From the NCBI GenBank assembly GCA_047519745.1, contig JAPVSJ010000074.1:14320-78319 (forward strand): a stretch of DNA of 64,000 nt, read 5' to 3'. The translations under genes were made by a program, and so were the position numbers. Shown here in pieces: positions 32,728 to 41,572 of the stretch. Origin of the DNA: VRUE01 sp047519745. Lineage in GTDB: Bacteria; Actinomycetota; Thermoleophilia; Solirubrobacterales; 70-9. The first letter of the stretch is position 1. Each line of letters opens with the position of its first letter. Below the pieces are notes generated by a model. It made no database searches and was not told where the DNA came from. It was given only the letters and a program-made list of their open reading frames with translations.

Positions 32728-34833
32728 TCAGCCAGGCGCCGCCGCGAACTGCTCTCCGGCGCGTGCACTGTGACGCGCGCGAAGCTCCTCCTGCACGCTG
32801 CGCCGCTCCCCGGCGGGCGCCTCGAGCCGGGTCCAGGCACCGTCGCTGCCGAGCTCCCAGGCGTTGGCGTTCTCGGCGAAGCAAAGCTCGAGCACGTCGA
32901 GCAGCTCCGCGCGCAGCGCCTCGTCTTCGATCGGGGCGACGAGCTCGACCCGGCTGTCGAGGTTGCGCGGCATCAGGTCGGCCGAGCCGGTGAGGACGCG
33001 GGCCTCCTCGCCACGCGTGAAGGCGTAGATGCGCGAGTGCTCGAGGAAGCGGCCGACGATCGAGACGACGCGGATGTTCTCCGACACCCCCGGCACACCG
33101 GGCCGCAGGCAGCAGACGCCGCGCACGTTGAGATCGACCCGCACCCCCGCCTGCGAGGCCTCATACAGGGCCTGGATGCAGCGCGCGTCGACCAGCGCGT
33201 TCATCTTCAGCGCGATCCGCGCCTCTTCGCCGGCGCGATGCGCCTCGATCGTCGCCTCGATCTCGCCGAGAATGCTGTCGCGCATCGTCGTCGGCGAGAC
33301 CAGCAGCTTGCGGTAGCCGGCCGGACGGCCGTAGCCGGTGAGGAAGTTGAACATCTCGGCGACGTCGGCACCGATCTCGGGGTCGGCGGTGAAGAGCCCG
33401 AGGTCGGTGTAGAGACGCGCGGTGGTCGGGTTGTAGTTGCCGGTGCCGATGTGGACGTACTCGCGCACACGGTCGCCCTCGCGGCGGGCGACGAGGATCG
33501 CCTTGACGTGCGTCTTCAGGCCGGGGATGCCGTAGACGACATGGACCCCCGCCTCCTCCATCGACTTGGCCCATTGGATGTTCGCCTCCTCGTCGAAGCG
33601 GGCTTTCAGCTCGACCATGCAGACCGCCTGCTTGCCGCGTTCGGAGGCGCGGATCAGCGCCGGGACGAGGGGCGAGTCGTCGCTGGTCCGATACACCGTC
33701 TGCTTGATCGCCAGCACGTCGGGGTCGGCGACCGCCTGCACGACGAAGCGCTCGACCGAGCTGGTGAAGGAGTCATAGGGATGGTGGACGAGGATGTCGC
33801 CCTGGCGGATCGCGGCGAAGATGTCGACCGGCTCGTCGTCCTCGCCCTGCAGGCGCGGCTGGGTGACCGGGGTCCAGGGCTCGTAGCGCAGCTCCGGGTG
33901 ACTGCCGGCGGCGTCGACGACGTCGCCCAGGTCGGCCAGGTCGATCAGGCCGTCGACGTCGTAGACCTCGCGGTCTTCGAGCCCCAGCGCGTCGATCAGC
34001 TGCCCGCGCAGCTTGGCGTTCATCCCCGCCGCCACCTCGAGCCTCACGACCTCGCCGAAGCGGCGGCGGCGCAGCTCGTCCTGGACCGCCTGGAGCAGGT
34101 CGTCGGCCTCGTCGGAGATCGTGAAGTCGGCGTCGCGGGTGACGCGGAAGTAGCCGTGGTCGATCACCTCGGCGCCGGGGAAGAGCGCGTCGAGGTTGGC
34201 CGCGATCGCCTCCTCCAGGGGCACGAAGACCTCGTTGCGCTCACCCACCCGCAGGAAGCGGCCGAGCAGCTCCTTCGGCACCTTGACGCGGGCGATGATC
34301 TCGGTGCCGCTGTCGGGGTCGCGCAGCAGCACGCCGAGGCTGAGCGAGAGGTTGGAGATGTAGGGGAAGGGACGGCCGAGCCCGACCACGAGCGGGGTCA
34401 GAGCCGGGAAAACCTGCTCGTGGAAGCGAGTGTCGATTTCGCGCCGCTCCTCCTCGCTCGCGGTCTGCAGCGAGACGATCCGCACGCCGTGCTCCTCCAG
34501 CGCCGGGCGCAGCGTGCCGTTGAAGACGCTGTGCAGGCGGGTGTCGAGCTCCAGCACCCGCGGCTGGATCGCGTCGATCTGCTCGCGCGGTGGCAGCCCG
34601 TCGGGCCCGTGGGCTTCGATCCCGGCGTCGAGCTGGTCGAACAGGCCCGCCACCCGGACCATGAAGAACTCGTCGAGGTTGGAGGCGTAGATCGCGCAGA
34701 ACCTGACCCGCTCCAGCAGCGGCACCTGCGGGTCCTCGGCCAGCTCGAGCACGCGCTGGTTGAAGTCGAGCCAGGAGAGCTCGCGGTTGAAGTAGAGGGC
34801 GGGGTCGTCGATCGGCCAATCGTACTGCCGCAC
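32728..34833 (-). CDS. ppk: polyphosphate kinase 1
   Basis: 701 residues, full length. N-terminal YFNRELSWLDFNQRVLELA, head domain with ASNLDEFFMVRV, and the two phospholipase-D-like catalytic domains: HHPYDSFTSSVERF, SLVPALIRAS, and HIGTGNYNPTTARLYTDLG with the phosphorylated His, then LTGSADLMPRNLDSRVE. Makes polyphosphate from ATP. Lies between the PHP-GT4 fusion (21 bases) and the DUF47-pit pair. Confidence 0.97.
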   Translation of the reverse strand: MRQYDWPIDDPALYFNRELSWLDFNQRVLELAEDPQVPLLERVRFCAIYASNLDEFFMVRVAGLFDQLDAGIEAHGPDGLPPREQIDAIQPRVLELDTRLHSVFNGTLRPALEEHGVRIVSLQTASEEERREIDTRFHEQVFPALTPLVVGLGRPFPYISNLSLSLGVLLRDPDSGTEIIARVKVPKELLGRFLRVGERNEVFVPLEEAIAANLDALFPGAEVIDHGYFRVTRDADFTISDEADDLLQAVQDELRRRRFGEVVRLEVAAGMNAKLRGQLIDALGLEDREVYDVDGLIDLADLGDVVDAAGSHPELRYEPWTPVTQPRLQGEDDEPVDIFAAIRQGDILVHHPYDSFTSSVERFVVQAVADPDVLAIKQTVYRTSDDSPLVPALIRASERGKQAVCMVELKARFDEEANIQWAKSMEEAGVHVVYGIPGLKTHVKAILVARREGDRVREYVHIGTGNYNPTTARLYTDLGLFTADPEIGADVAEMFNFLTGYGRPAGYRKLLVSPTTMRDSILGEIEATIEAHRAGEEARIALKMNALVDARCIQALYEASQAGVRVDLNVRGVCCLRPGVPGVSENIRVVSIVGRFLEHSRIYAFTRGEEARVLTGSADLMPRNLDSRVELVAPIEDEALRAELLDVLELCFAENANAWELGSDGAWTRLEAPAGERRSVQEELRARHSARAGEQFAAAPG

Positions 34834-34853
34834 CCCTCCCCCTCCCCCGTGGC

Positions 34854-37169
34854 TCAGGCCGCTCGGGAAGGAGCTTGCCTGCTCGCCGCGGGCTCGGCGA
34901 GGGCGCGCCGGTAGCCGTTGCCGAGCTGCTCCATCGCCCGCTCCCAGGAACGGGTCGCAGTCATCGTCCGCGCCGCCTCGCCGAGCCGGTGGCGCAGCGT
35001 CGCCGAAGCGGCGAGCTGCAGGACCGCCCCGGCCAGGTGGTCGGCGTCGGGGCGGCAGAGGATGCCGGTGTGGCGGTTCTCGATCAGCGCCGCCGGGCCG
35101 CCCTCGCCGACGGCGACGACCGGCAGGCCGCTGGCGCCGGCCTCCAGCACCACCTGGCCGTAGGTGTCGGTACGCGAGCAGAAGAGGAGGAGGTCGGAGC
35201 TGGCGTAGGCGCGAGCGAGGTCCTCGCCCTCGAGCCAGCCGAGAAAGGTCGCGTGCTCGCCGAGGCGGGCGCGCAGCTCGCCCTCCTCGGGACCGCCGCC
35301 CGCCAGCAGCAGGTGCAGGCGCGGCTCGACCACGCGCGCCCGGCGGAAGCTCTCGGCGAGCAGGTCGACGCCCTTCTCGCGGGTGAGACGACCGGCGTAG
35401 AGGACGCGCAGCTCACCCGGGAAGGCGCTCCGCTCGGCCTTCTCGGGGCTGAAGCGGTCGGTGTCGACCCCGCGCTCCCAGCGGTCGATGCGTCCCTCGG
35501 CGGCACCGAGGCCGAGCAGCGAGCGGTCGGCTGCCGGACTCGGCGAGAGGACGCGTGAGGGTGCCGTGTAGAAGGCGCCGAGGGCGGCCCTCGAGATCGC
35601 CTCGACCCCGCCGTCGCCACTGCGCACGCTGGCATAGACGGCGAGCTCGGTGTGATAGCTGGCGAGCAGCGGCGTCGCGGAGATCCGGCTGAGCAGCGAG
35701 GCGGCGACGCCAGCCGGACCCGGCGCGGTGACGTGGACCAGGTCGTAGCGGCCCTCGGCGAGCGTCTCGGCCAGATCCGGCAGGCCGGGGACCCCGAGGG
35801 TCATCCCCTCGTAGAAGGGAACCTGCAGCGAGGTCGCGGCGGGCAGCCGCCGATCGACCCCCGGATCGGTGCCGACCACCTCGACCTCGAAACCCGGCAC
35901 GCCACGCTCGCGGATCTCCTCGATCGTGCGGGTGACGCCGTGCATTGCCTCGATGCCGTCGGCGATCAGCGCGACCCGGGGCCGCTCTCCGGAGCGTCCG
36001 GCCAGCTTCGCCTTCTCGGTGCCGAGGAAGACCGTCGGCGGGGCGTAGGGAATTGCCGGCAGCAGCGCTTCGAAGACGCCGCCGACGGCCGCCTGCACGT
36101 CACCGCGGGCGATGGCGCCTCCCGCTGTCGCGACCGCCTCGCGCAGGCGGCGGTCGTGGACGCGGCGGGCGCGGCGATAGAGATCGGCGTGCGAGAACTC
36201 CTCCGATTGCAGACGGTCGATCAGCTCGCGGCCGCGCTGCTCGACGCAGATCGAGCCCAGCCAGGCGTCGAGCAGCGCACGGGCGTCGTCGGGGCCGATG
36301 TCGGCGGCCATCGCCCCTTCGCGCGCGCCGCCCTCGCCGACCACGCGCTGGGCGATCTTCAACACCGCGGCTGGATCGGGCGCTGTCGGCTTTTCGGGTG
36401 CTCTGGCCCCTACAAAGCCGACAGCGGGCTCGGAGGCATCCCCGTGGTCCGGGATGACGAGCGCCCGGGTCACCAGGGCCATCGCGGCGTGGGCCCACTT
36501 GGCGGCGCTGCCCTGCTCGCCGCCCGCCGCGGCATCGCCGGCGCGCATCCGGGCGAGAAACTCTTCCGGCGTGGAGGCGGCGCGCACCTCGGTGTAGGTG
36601 CGGCCGATGTCGACGCCGGCGTGATCGTCGGAGCCGCCGATCCCCGTGCTGCCGTTGGTCTCGACGTAGACCAGCGCGGGCATGTTGAGCTCCGCGGCGC
36701 GCGAGCCGTTGCGCACCTCCCAGATCGGGAAGAGCTCGGCGAGGCGGCGGCGGTGGCGCGGCGTCAACGGCGCCGCGACGTTGTAGAAGGGATGCGCGAG
36801 GGCGCAGGCGATCTCCCCCTCGTGAAGGTATGCGGCGCAGGCCTCGACGTCGCCGGCGTGTGCCTGCAGCCACTCATGGTCCCCGGGATCGATCCCGTAA
36901 CAGAGGATGTGCACCGCCTGGGGCTCGCCGCCGAAGCGAGCGGTCAGCTCCTCGGAGACGAAGCAGTCGGGACGGTCGGCCAACTCGAGGCAGCCGTCGA
37001 TCGTGTCGTGGTCGGTGATCGTGACGAAGGCCATCCCCCGTCGCTTGGCCAGCGCGTAGACCTCCTCGGGGGGCGTCGCGCACTCGGGCAGCCCGAGGGA
37101 ACGCTGGACGCCGAGCCGCGAAAGCTGCGAGGCGGTGGAGTGGCAGTGCATGTCTACTCGGGAAGTCAT
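34854..37169 (-). CDS. PHP-domain phosphoesterase fused to GT4 glycosyltransferase
   Basis: 771 residues. N-terminal PHP domain (about 1-245): metal ligands in DMHCHST, ITDHDT, LAHPFYN and GSDDHAGVDIG. A helical, less conserved middle (about 250-400) is followed by a GT-B glycosyltransferase family 4 module (about 410-760): VALIADGIEAMHGVTRTI, WERGVDTDRFSPEK, LYAGRLTREKGVDLL and EAGASGLPVVAVGEGG. The GT half resembles mannosyl/glycolipid transferases (PimB/MgtA-like). In the middle of the phosphate block between the CHAD genes and ppk; a phosphate-linked glycan or lipid substrate is a guess. The linker carries an in-frame palindrome (36381-36426). Confidence 0.85.
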   Translation of the reverse strand: MTSRVDMHCHSTASQLSRLGVQRSLGLPECATPPEEVYALAKRRGMAFVTITDHDTIDGCLELADRPDCFVSEELTARFGGEPQAVHILCYGIDPGDHEWLQAHAGDVEACAAYLHEGEIACALAHPFYNVAAPLTPRHRRRLAELFPIWEVRNGSRAAELNMPALVYVETNGSTGIGGSDDHAGVDIGRTYTEVRAASTPEEFLARMRAGDAAAGGEQGSAAKWAHAAMALVTRALVIPDHGDASEPAVGFVGARAPEKPTAPDPAAVLKIAQRVVGEGGAREGAMAADIGPDDARALLDAWLGSICVEQRGRELIDRLQSEEFSHADLYRRARRVHDRRLREAVATAGGAIARGDVQAAVGGVFEALLPAIPYAPPTVFLGTEKAKLAGRSGERPRVALIADGIEAMHGVTRTIEEIRERGVPGFEVEVVGTDPGVDRRLPAATSLQVPFYEGMTLGVPGLPDLAETLAEGRYDLVHVTAPGPAGVAASLLSRISATPLLASYHTELAVYASVRSGDGGVEAISRAALGAFYTAPSRVLSPSPAADRSLLGLGAAEGRIDRWERGVDTDRFSPEKAERSAFPGELRVLYAGRLTREKGVDLLAESFRRARVVEPRLHLLLAGGGPEEGELRARLGEHATFLGWLEGEDLARAYASSDLLLFCSRTDTYGQVVLEAGASGLPVVAVGEGGPAALIENRHTGILCRPDADHLAGAVLQLAASATLRHRLGEAARTMTATRSWERAMEQLGNGYRRALAEPAASRQAPSRAA
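36381..36426. repeat. in-frame palindrome inside the PHP-GT4 gene
   Basis: Perfect 13-bp inverted repeat (36381-36393 with 36414-36426, arm CGCTGTCGGCTTT) around a 20-base loop. It encodes a Pro/Ala/Gly-rich stretch in the linker between the PHP and glycosyltransferase parts, as expected of a small palindromic insertion tolerated in a linker. Confidence 0.55.
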
Positions 37170-37183
37170 CGGTGCCTTCCTCT

Positions 37184-37627
37184 CTATCTATCGTTCAGGT
37201 CACCTCCAGATTCGCCCCTGAGCAGGGAAAAAGTGTGAAGAGTCGGTGAAACCGCCTGCCAGAGGTCGGTGAACTGGCGGAAGAGCAGCTCGCGGCGGGT
37301 GCGCAGCAGGGCGCGCAAGGACTCGATGCCCCAGGCCCGGGGCAGCATCACGTCGCAGTCGTGGATCTCGCCGAGCACGCCCTGCAGGCGCTTGGCGGCA
37401 TCGCGGGCGGCCTCCGCCTCCGGGCCGAAGCAGGGGCCGGCGATCTCCAGCACGTAACGCAGCCGCTTGGCGGCGATCCGCATGTCGTGCTGGGCGGTCG
37501 CCGCCGAGGGCTCGAGCGCCGCAGGGGCCAGGGTGAGCAGCTCGTCGAGCCGCGTGCACACGATCCGCTCGGCGTTGGGGCGCAGCGGCGCCGCCGGGTC
37601 GAGGCCCTCCACCTCGCGTGGCTTCAT
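37184..37627 (-). CDS. half-size CHAD-domain protein
   Basis: 147 residues. The CHAD signature HDMRIAAKRLRYVLEI and EIHDCDVML are present once; ordinary CHAD domains of 250-300 residues hold two such helical halves. CHAD domains bind polyphosphate through conserved Lys/Arg/His. The ATG overlaps the stop of the other CHAD gene (ATGA), so the pair may form one split domain. Followed by the PHP-GT4 gene at 14 bases. Confidence 0.85.
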   Translation of the reverse strand: MKPREVEGLDPAAPLRPNAERIVCTRLDELLTLAPAALEPSAATAQHDMRIAAKRLRYVLEIAGPCFGPEAEAARDAAKRLQGVLGEIHDCDVMLPRAWGIESLRALLRTRRELLFRQFTDLWQAVSPTLHTFSLLRGESGGDLNDR

Positions 37628-38100
37628 GCCTTGGCCGCCTTGACCAGCTCGAGCAGACGGCGGCGCAGCTTCTTCAGGCGCTTGGCGGCAAGCAAGGGGG
37701 CCAGATCGTCGTTCGCCTGCCGTTGCTCCTGGCGCAGGCGCGCGATCAACGCTTCGGTAGCCGCATGGTCAACCTCGGGCGCCTCGGCGGCGAACCCGTT
37801 CAGGAACTCGATAGCGACGTCGCGATCGCGCCGCTCGCCGAGCGCGTCGGCCAGCGCCTTGACCCGCTTCAGCGCCTTGCGATGCCGCTTCGCCGGAAAG
37901 GCCGGCGCAAACACCTCGAGCGCCGCCCGCAACCGCCGCGTGGCCACCCGCATGTCATGAAGGGGCTCGATGTCATCCATATTGAGAACCCCATCCGAGT
38001 GCTCGAAAACCTCGGCAGAACGCACCGCGACGACCCGCTTCGCCGAAGCAGAGAACGTCTCCTCACAATCGAACCCCGGAACCTCTCGTGCACGCGCCAC
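37624..38100 (-). CDS. half-size CHAD-domain protein
   Basis: 158 residues with one CHAD half: LHDMRVATRRLRAALEVF, then basic KRHRKALKRVKALADALGERRDRDV and a Lys/Arg-rich C-terminus. Polyphosphate binding is expected from the family. GTG start; a TAGCCT box ends 6 bases upstream, so an internal leaderless start within the phosphate block is possible. Directly downstream of ppx. Confidence 0.87.
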   Translation of the reverse strand: MARAREVPGFDCEETFSASAKRVVAVRSAEVFEHSDGVLNMDDIEPLHDMRVATRRLRAALEVFAPAFPAKRHRKALKRVKALADALGERRDRDVAIEFLNGFAAEAPEVDHAATEALIARLRQEQRQANDDLAPLLAAKRLKKLRRRLLELVKAAKA

Positions 38101-38114
38101 GCACTCAGGCTAGA

Positions 38115-39023
38115 TCACGCCGCCAACCGCTCCGGCGAAGAGCCATTGGCGTTGCCGTTGAGCTGCGCGAGGACGACGCCCTCGCGCAGGCCCCCCTTGC
38201 CGATCTGCAAAGGCTGCCCGAGCAGCTCGGAGAGTTTCTCCAGCAGCAGCACCCCGGTGGCGAGGATGCGGACTCGCTGGGGGTCGAGCTCGAAGCGACG
38301 CGCGACGTCGGCGGCGGGGTCGCTGCAGAGGACGCGCACCCCCCGCTCCAGCGTCTCGTACTCGAGCACCGCGCCGACCAGGCGACGCAGCGAGGTCGCA
38401 CTGCCGCCGACCGCGACGGCCTGCGTGGGCTGCTCGATCTCGACACCGGCGAAGATGTCGTCGATGCGGTCACGGACCTTGCGGATCTCCGACGCCGATG
38501 GCGGGTCGGACGCGATCAGCTCGTCGGCCAGGACGCCGGAGCCGACGCGCCAAGAACGGACCTCCTTCACACCGCCCGCGACGGTGCCGAGAATGACCTC
38601 GGAGGAGCCGCCGCCGACGTCGACGACGCCGACCAGCCCGTCGACCGGGTGGCCGAGCGTCTTGGTCGCGCCGATGAAGGAGAGCCGTCCCTCCTCCTGC
38701 TCGGAGAGGATCTCGACCGGGACGCCGGCGTCGTCGCCGATCTGCTTGGCGACGGTGGCGCCGTTGCTCGCTTCGCGCACCGCGGCGGTCGCCACCGCGC
38801 GGATCGTCTCGGCGCCGAGCTCACGGGCGAGGCGCACCTGGGTCGCCACCACCTCGCCGACCTCATGGGCCTTCTCGGCGGGAATCGCCCCCGAATCGCG
38901 GATCGCCTTGTTGATCCGCGTATAGGCGCGCTGCTCCATCACCTTCCGCAACTGCCCATCGCCCGGCTCGGCAACGAGCAGGCGCGTCGTGTTGGACCCA
39001 ATATCTATGGCGGCGCAGAGCAT
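38115..39023 (-). CDS. ppx: exopolyphosphatase / pppGpp phosphatase family (Ppx/GppA)
   Basis: 302 residues, the short actinobacterial form without C-terminal HD domain. ASKHA phosphate loops: AIDIGSNTTRLLVAE at the start, ATAAVREASNG, and VVDVGGGSSEVILG, then AVGGSATSLRRL. Cleaves terminal phosphate from polyphosphate, possibly also pppGpp. Start chosen at the ATG at 39023 where the family begins. Between phoU and the CHAD pair. Confidence 0.93.
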   Translation of the reverse strand: MLCAAIDIGSNTTRLLVAEPGDGQLRKVMEQRAYTRINKAIRDSGAIPAEKAHEVGEVVATQVRLARELGAETIRAVATAAVREASNGATVAKQIGDDAGVPVEILSEQEEGRLSFIGATKTLGHPVDGLVGVVDVGGGSSEVILGTVAGGVKEVRSWRVGSGVLADELIASDPPSASEIRKVRDRIDDIFAGVEIEQPTQAVAVGGSATSLRRLVGAVLEYETLERGVRVLCSDPAADVARRFELDPQRVRILATGVLLLEKLSELLGQPLQIGKGGLREGVVLAQLNGNANGSSPERLAA

Positions 39024-39076
39024 CCGGGACTCACCACCATGTTCCCAGACAGCTCGGATCGTCAACCGGGAAATGC

Positions 39077-39766
39077 CTACGCGCTCGGATGCGACGCGTC
39101 CTCGAACTCCCTGAAGAGACCCGTGACGACGAAGGCGACCTGCTCGCCGATGTCCACCGCGTTGTCGCCGACCCGCTCGATCGCGCGCGCCGCGAGCAGC
39201 ATCGTCATCGCCCACTCGCGACGGTCGGGGTCGTCGCCGATCTCGAGCGCGAGGCCGAAGCATTCGCGGTTGAGGTTGTCGACAACGTCGTCCTGGCGGA
39301 CCAGGTCGCGCGCCATCTCGACGTTGCGGTCCTCGAAGGCCCGCTTGGACTGGCTGATCAGCGTGCGGGTCTGCTTGCCCATCGCGAGGATCAGCCGCAC
39401 CATCTCCTCGTCGGCCGGCGGCTCGTTGCCGCTCAGCGGGATCACCTTGCAGATGTTCACGCACTGGTCGCCCATCCGCTCGACGTTCTTCAGCACGTGC
39501 AGGAGCGCCGAGATCAGGCGCAGGTCGGTCGCCACCGGCGACTGAGTCGCGAGCAGCGTGATCAACGCCTGGTGCACCTCGAGGTAGCGGCCGTCGATGC
39601 GGTCGTCGTCGGCGATCACGAGCTGGGCCAGCTCGACGTCCTGGTGCTCGACCGCCTCCAGCGTGCGCTCCAGCGCCGCGCTGACCAGGTCGAGCCCGCC
39701 GAGCGCGCTCGCCTCGAGCGCCTCCAGGTCCTCCTGGTACTGGCTGCGGGTTTCGCCAGCCATCAA
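39077..39766 (-). CDS. phoU: phosphate uptake regulator PhoU
   Basis: 229 residues, two three-helix PhoU repeats with the metal motifs ISALLHVLKNVERMGDQCVN and AARAIERVGDNAVDIGEQ. Represses phosphate signalling through the Pst transporter. Overlaps pstB by 4 bases. Confidence 0.95.
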   Translation of the reverse strand: MMAGETRSQYQEDLEALEASALGGLDLVSAALERTLEAVEHQDVELAQLVIADDDRIDGRYLEVHQALITLLATQSPVATDLRLISALLHVLKNVERMGDQCVNICKVIPLSGNEPPADEEMVRLILAMGKQTRTLISQSKRAFEDRNVEMARDLVRQDDVVDNLNRECFGLALEIGDDPDRREWAMTMLLAARAIERVGDNAVDIGEQVAFVVTGLFREFEDASHPSA

Positions 39767-40665
39767 CCGAACTTTCCGGTCACGTACTGCTCGGTGCGCT
39801 CGTCGTCGGGATTGGTGAAGAGCTTGTCCGTGGCGCCCACCTCGACCAGCTCGCCGTCGAGCATGAAGACCGTCGTGTCGGCGACCCGCGCCGCCTGCTG
39901 CATGTTGTGGGTGACGATGACGATCGTCACCCGCTGCTTGAGCTCGGCGATCAGCTCCTCGATCCGCAGCGTCGCGACCGGGTCGAGCGCCGAGCAGGGC
40001 TCGTCCATCAGCATCACCTCGGGGTCGACCGCGAGCGCCCGGGCGATGCAGAGGCGCTGCTGCTGGCCGCCGGAAAGTCCGACGCCGGGTGCCTTGAGCC
40101 GATCCTTGACCTCGTCCCAGAGGCCAGCCCCGACCAGGGCTTCGCGGCCGCGGTCCTCGAGCTCGCCGCGCGAGGCGCCGGTCAGGCGCAGGCCCGCGGT
40201 GACGTTGTCGATCACCGACATGGTCGGGAATGGGTTGGGCTTCTGGAAGACCATCCCGACCGAGCGCCGCACGGCGACGATGTCGATGCGGGGGTCGTAG
40301 AGGTCGAGGCCGTCGAGCAGGACCTGTCCCTCCGACCGCGCCCCGGCAATCTCCTCGTGCATGCGGTTGATGCAGCGCACCATCGTCGACTTGCCGCAGC
40401 CGGACGGGCCGATGATCGCCGTCACCTTGGCCGAGTCGAAGCCGAGGCTGACGCCGCGCACGGCGTGGTTGGAGCCGTAGTAGGCGTTGAGGTCGCGCAG
40501 CTCGACGTTGCCGACCTCGCGGCTGCGCTTGGCCACCCTCGCCTCGGGCTCGCCGGGCACGGAGACCAGCGGGTGGGCGCGGCCGAGGCCGGTTCTGGGG
40601 TCTGCCTGCTGCTCTGGGTTCTGCTCGGTCACGGTCGGGCTCTCAATCGGGTGTCTGATGTCCAT
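39763..40665 (-). CDS. pstB: phosphate ABC transporter ATP-binding protein
   Basis: 300 residues; about 50 residues longer at the N-terminus than typical PstB because of a Pro/Glu-rich lead before VELRDLNAYYGSNHAVRG. Walker A GPSGCGKSTMVRCINRM, VFQKPNPFP, signature GLSGGQQQRLCIARAL and Walker B VMLMDEPCSALDP are intact. A GTG before the homology start could be the true initiation site. Confidence 0.95.
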   Translation of the reverse strand: MDIRHPIESPTVTEQNPEQQADPRTGLGRAHPLVSVPGEPEARVAKRSREVGNVELRDLNAYYGSNHAVRGVSLGFDSAKVTAIIGPSGCGKSTMVRCINRMHEEIAGARSEGQVLLDGLDLYDPRIDIVAVRRSVGMVFQKPNPFPTMSVIDNVTAGLRLTGASRGELEDRGREALVGAGLWDEVKDRLKAPGVGLSGGQQQRLCIARALAVDPEVMLMDEPCSALDPVATLRIEELIAELKQRVTIVIVTHNMQQAARVADTTVFMLDGELVEVGATDKLFTNPDDERTEQYVTGKFG

Positions 40666-40687
40666 CCTAGGACTCCTCGGGTGGGGG

Positions 40688-41572
40688 TCAGGCTCCCATG
40701 CGCTTGCGGGAGCGGGCGTAGAAGGCGCGGGCGACGATGTTGAGGACGAGCACGAAGGCGATCAGGATCAGCGCCGCCGCCCAGGCCTGGGTGTGCGCCT
40801 CCGGGCTGGGGGACTCGGAGGCCTGGAAGATGAAGATCGGGATCGAGGCCAGGGCTTCGCCGGGTTCGGTGAGCACGCCGGGGGCAAAGATCGAGGAGAG
40901 CAGGATCAGCGGCGCGGTCTCCCCCGCCACTCTGGCGACAGCGAGCAGGGCGCCGGTCAGCAGGCCGCCGGCGGCGGTCGGCAGGGTCACCCGCACGGTC
41001 GCGCGCCAGGGCGCGATGCCGAGCGCGTGGGCGGCCTCCTTGAGCGTCGCCGGGACCAGGCTGAGCACCTCCTGGGCGGTGCGGGCGACGATCGGCAGCA
41101 TCACGATCGCCAGCGCCACGGAGGCGGCGAAGCCGCTCTGCTGCTTGCCCGCGACCAGGAGGCCGTAGACGAAGATGCCGGTGATGATCGTCGGCACGCC
41201 GTTGAGCACGTCGAGCACGAAGCGGATCGGGTGGGCGATCCGCGCCGGGGCGAACTCGGTGGTGTAGATCGCGACCAGCAGGCCGACCGGGATCGCCATC
41301 AGCGCCGCGAGCCCGACCATGATCGCGCTGCCGACGATCGCGTTGGAGATGCCGCCGCCCGATTCGCCGAACAGCGCCGTCGGCGTGGTCAGGAAGTGGA
41401 GGCTGAGCGCCCCGAGGCCCTTGAGCAGTACCGAGCCGACGACGATCAGCAGCACGGCAACGGCGAGCAGGGCCGCGACCGTCGAGGCGGCGCCGACGAT
41501 CGCGCTGACGCGTCTCCGTCGCTTCAAGTTGCCGCGATCGAGCAGCAGCGCATGACCCGCGGGCGCGTTCAC
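40688..41572 (-). CDS. pstA: phosphate ABC transporter permease PstA
   Basis: 294 residues, six membrane helices with the BPD permease EAA loop (EAAHALGIAPWRATVRVTLP). GTG start overlapping pstC by 4 bases. Forms the channel with PstC. Confidence 0.95.
   Translation of the reverse strand: MNAPAGHALLLDRGNLKRRRRVSAIVGAASTVAALLAVAVLLIVVGSVLLKGLGALSLHFLTTPTALFGESGGGISNAIVGSAIMVGLAALMAIPVGLLVAIYTTEFAPARIAHPIRFVLDVLNGVPTIITGIFVYGLLVAGKQQSGFAASVALAIVMLPIVARTAQEVLSLVPATLKEAAHALGIAPWRATVRVTLPTAAGGLLTGALLAVARVAGETAPLILLSSIFAPGVLTEPGEALASIPIFIFQASESPSPEAHTQAWAAALILIAFVLVLNIVARAFYARSRKRMGA

Noticed and set aside
32104..34914. Very long open frame on the plus strand opposite ppk and the DUF47 gene
   Set aside because: Antisense shadow of high-GC coding sequence; its translation is low-complexity with no motif, while the minus strand encodes clear Ppk and PhoU-like proteins.
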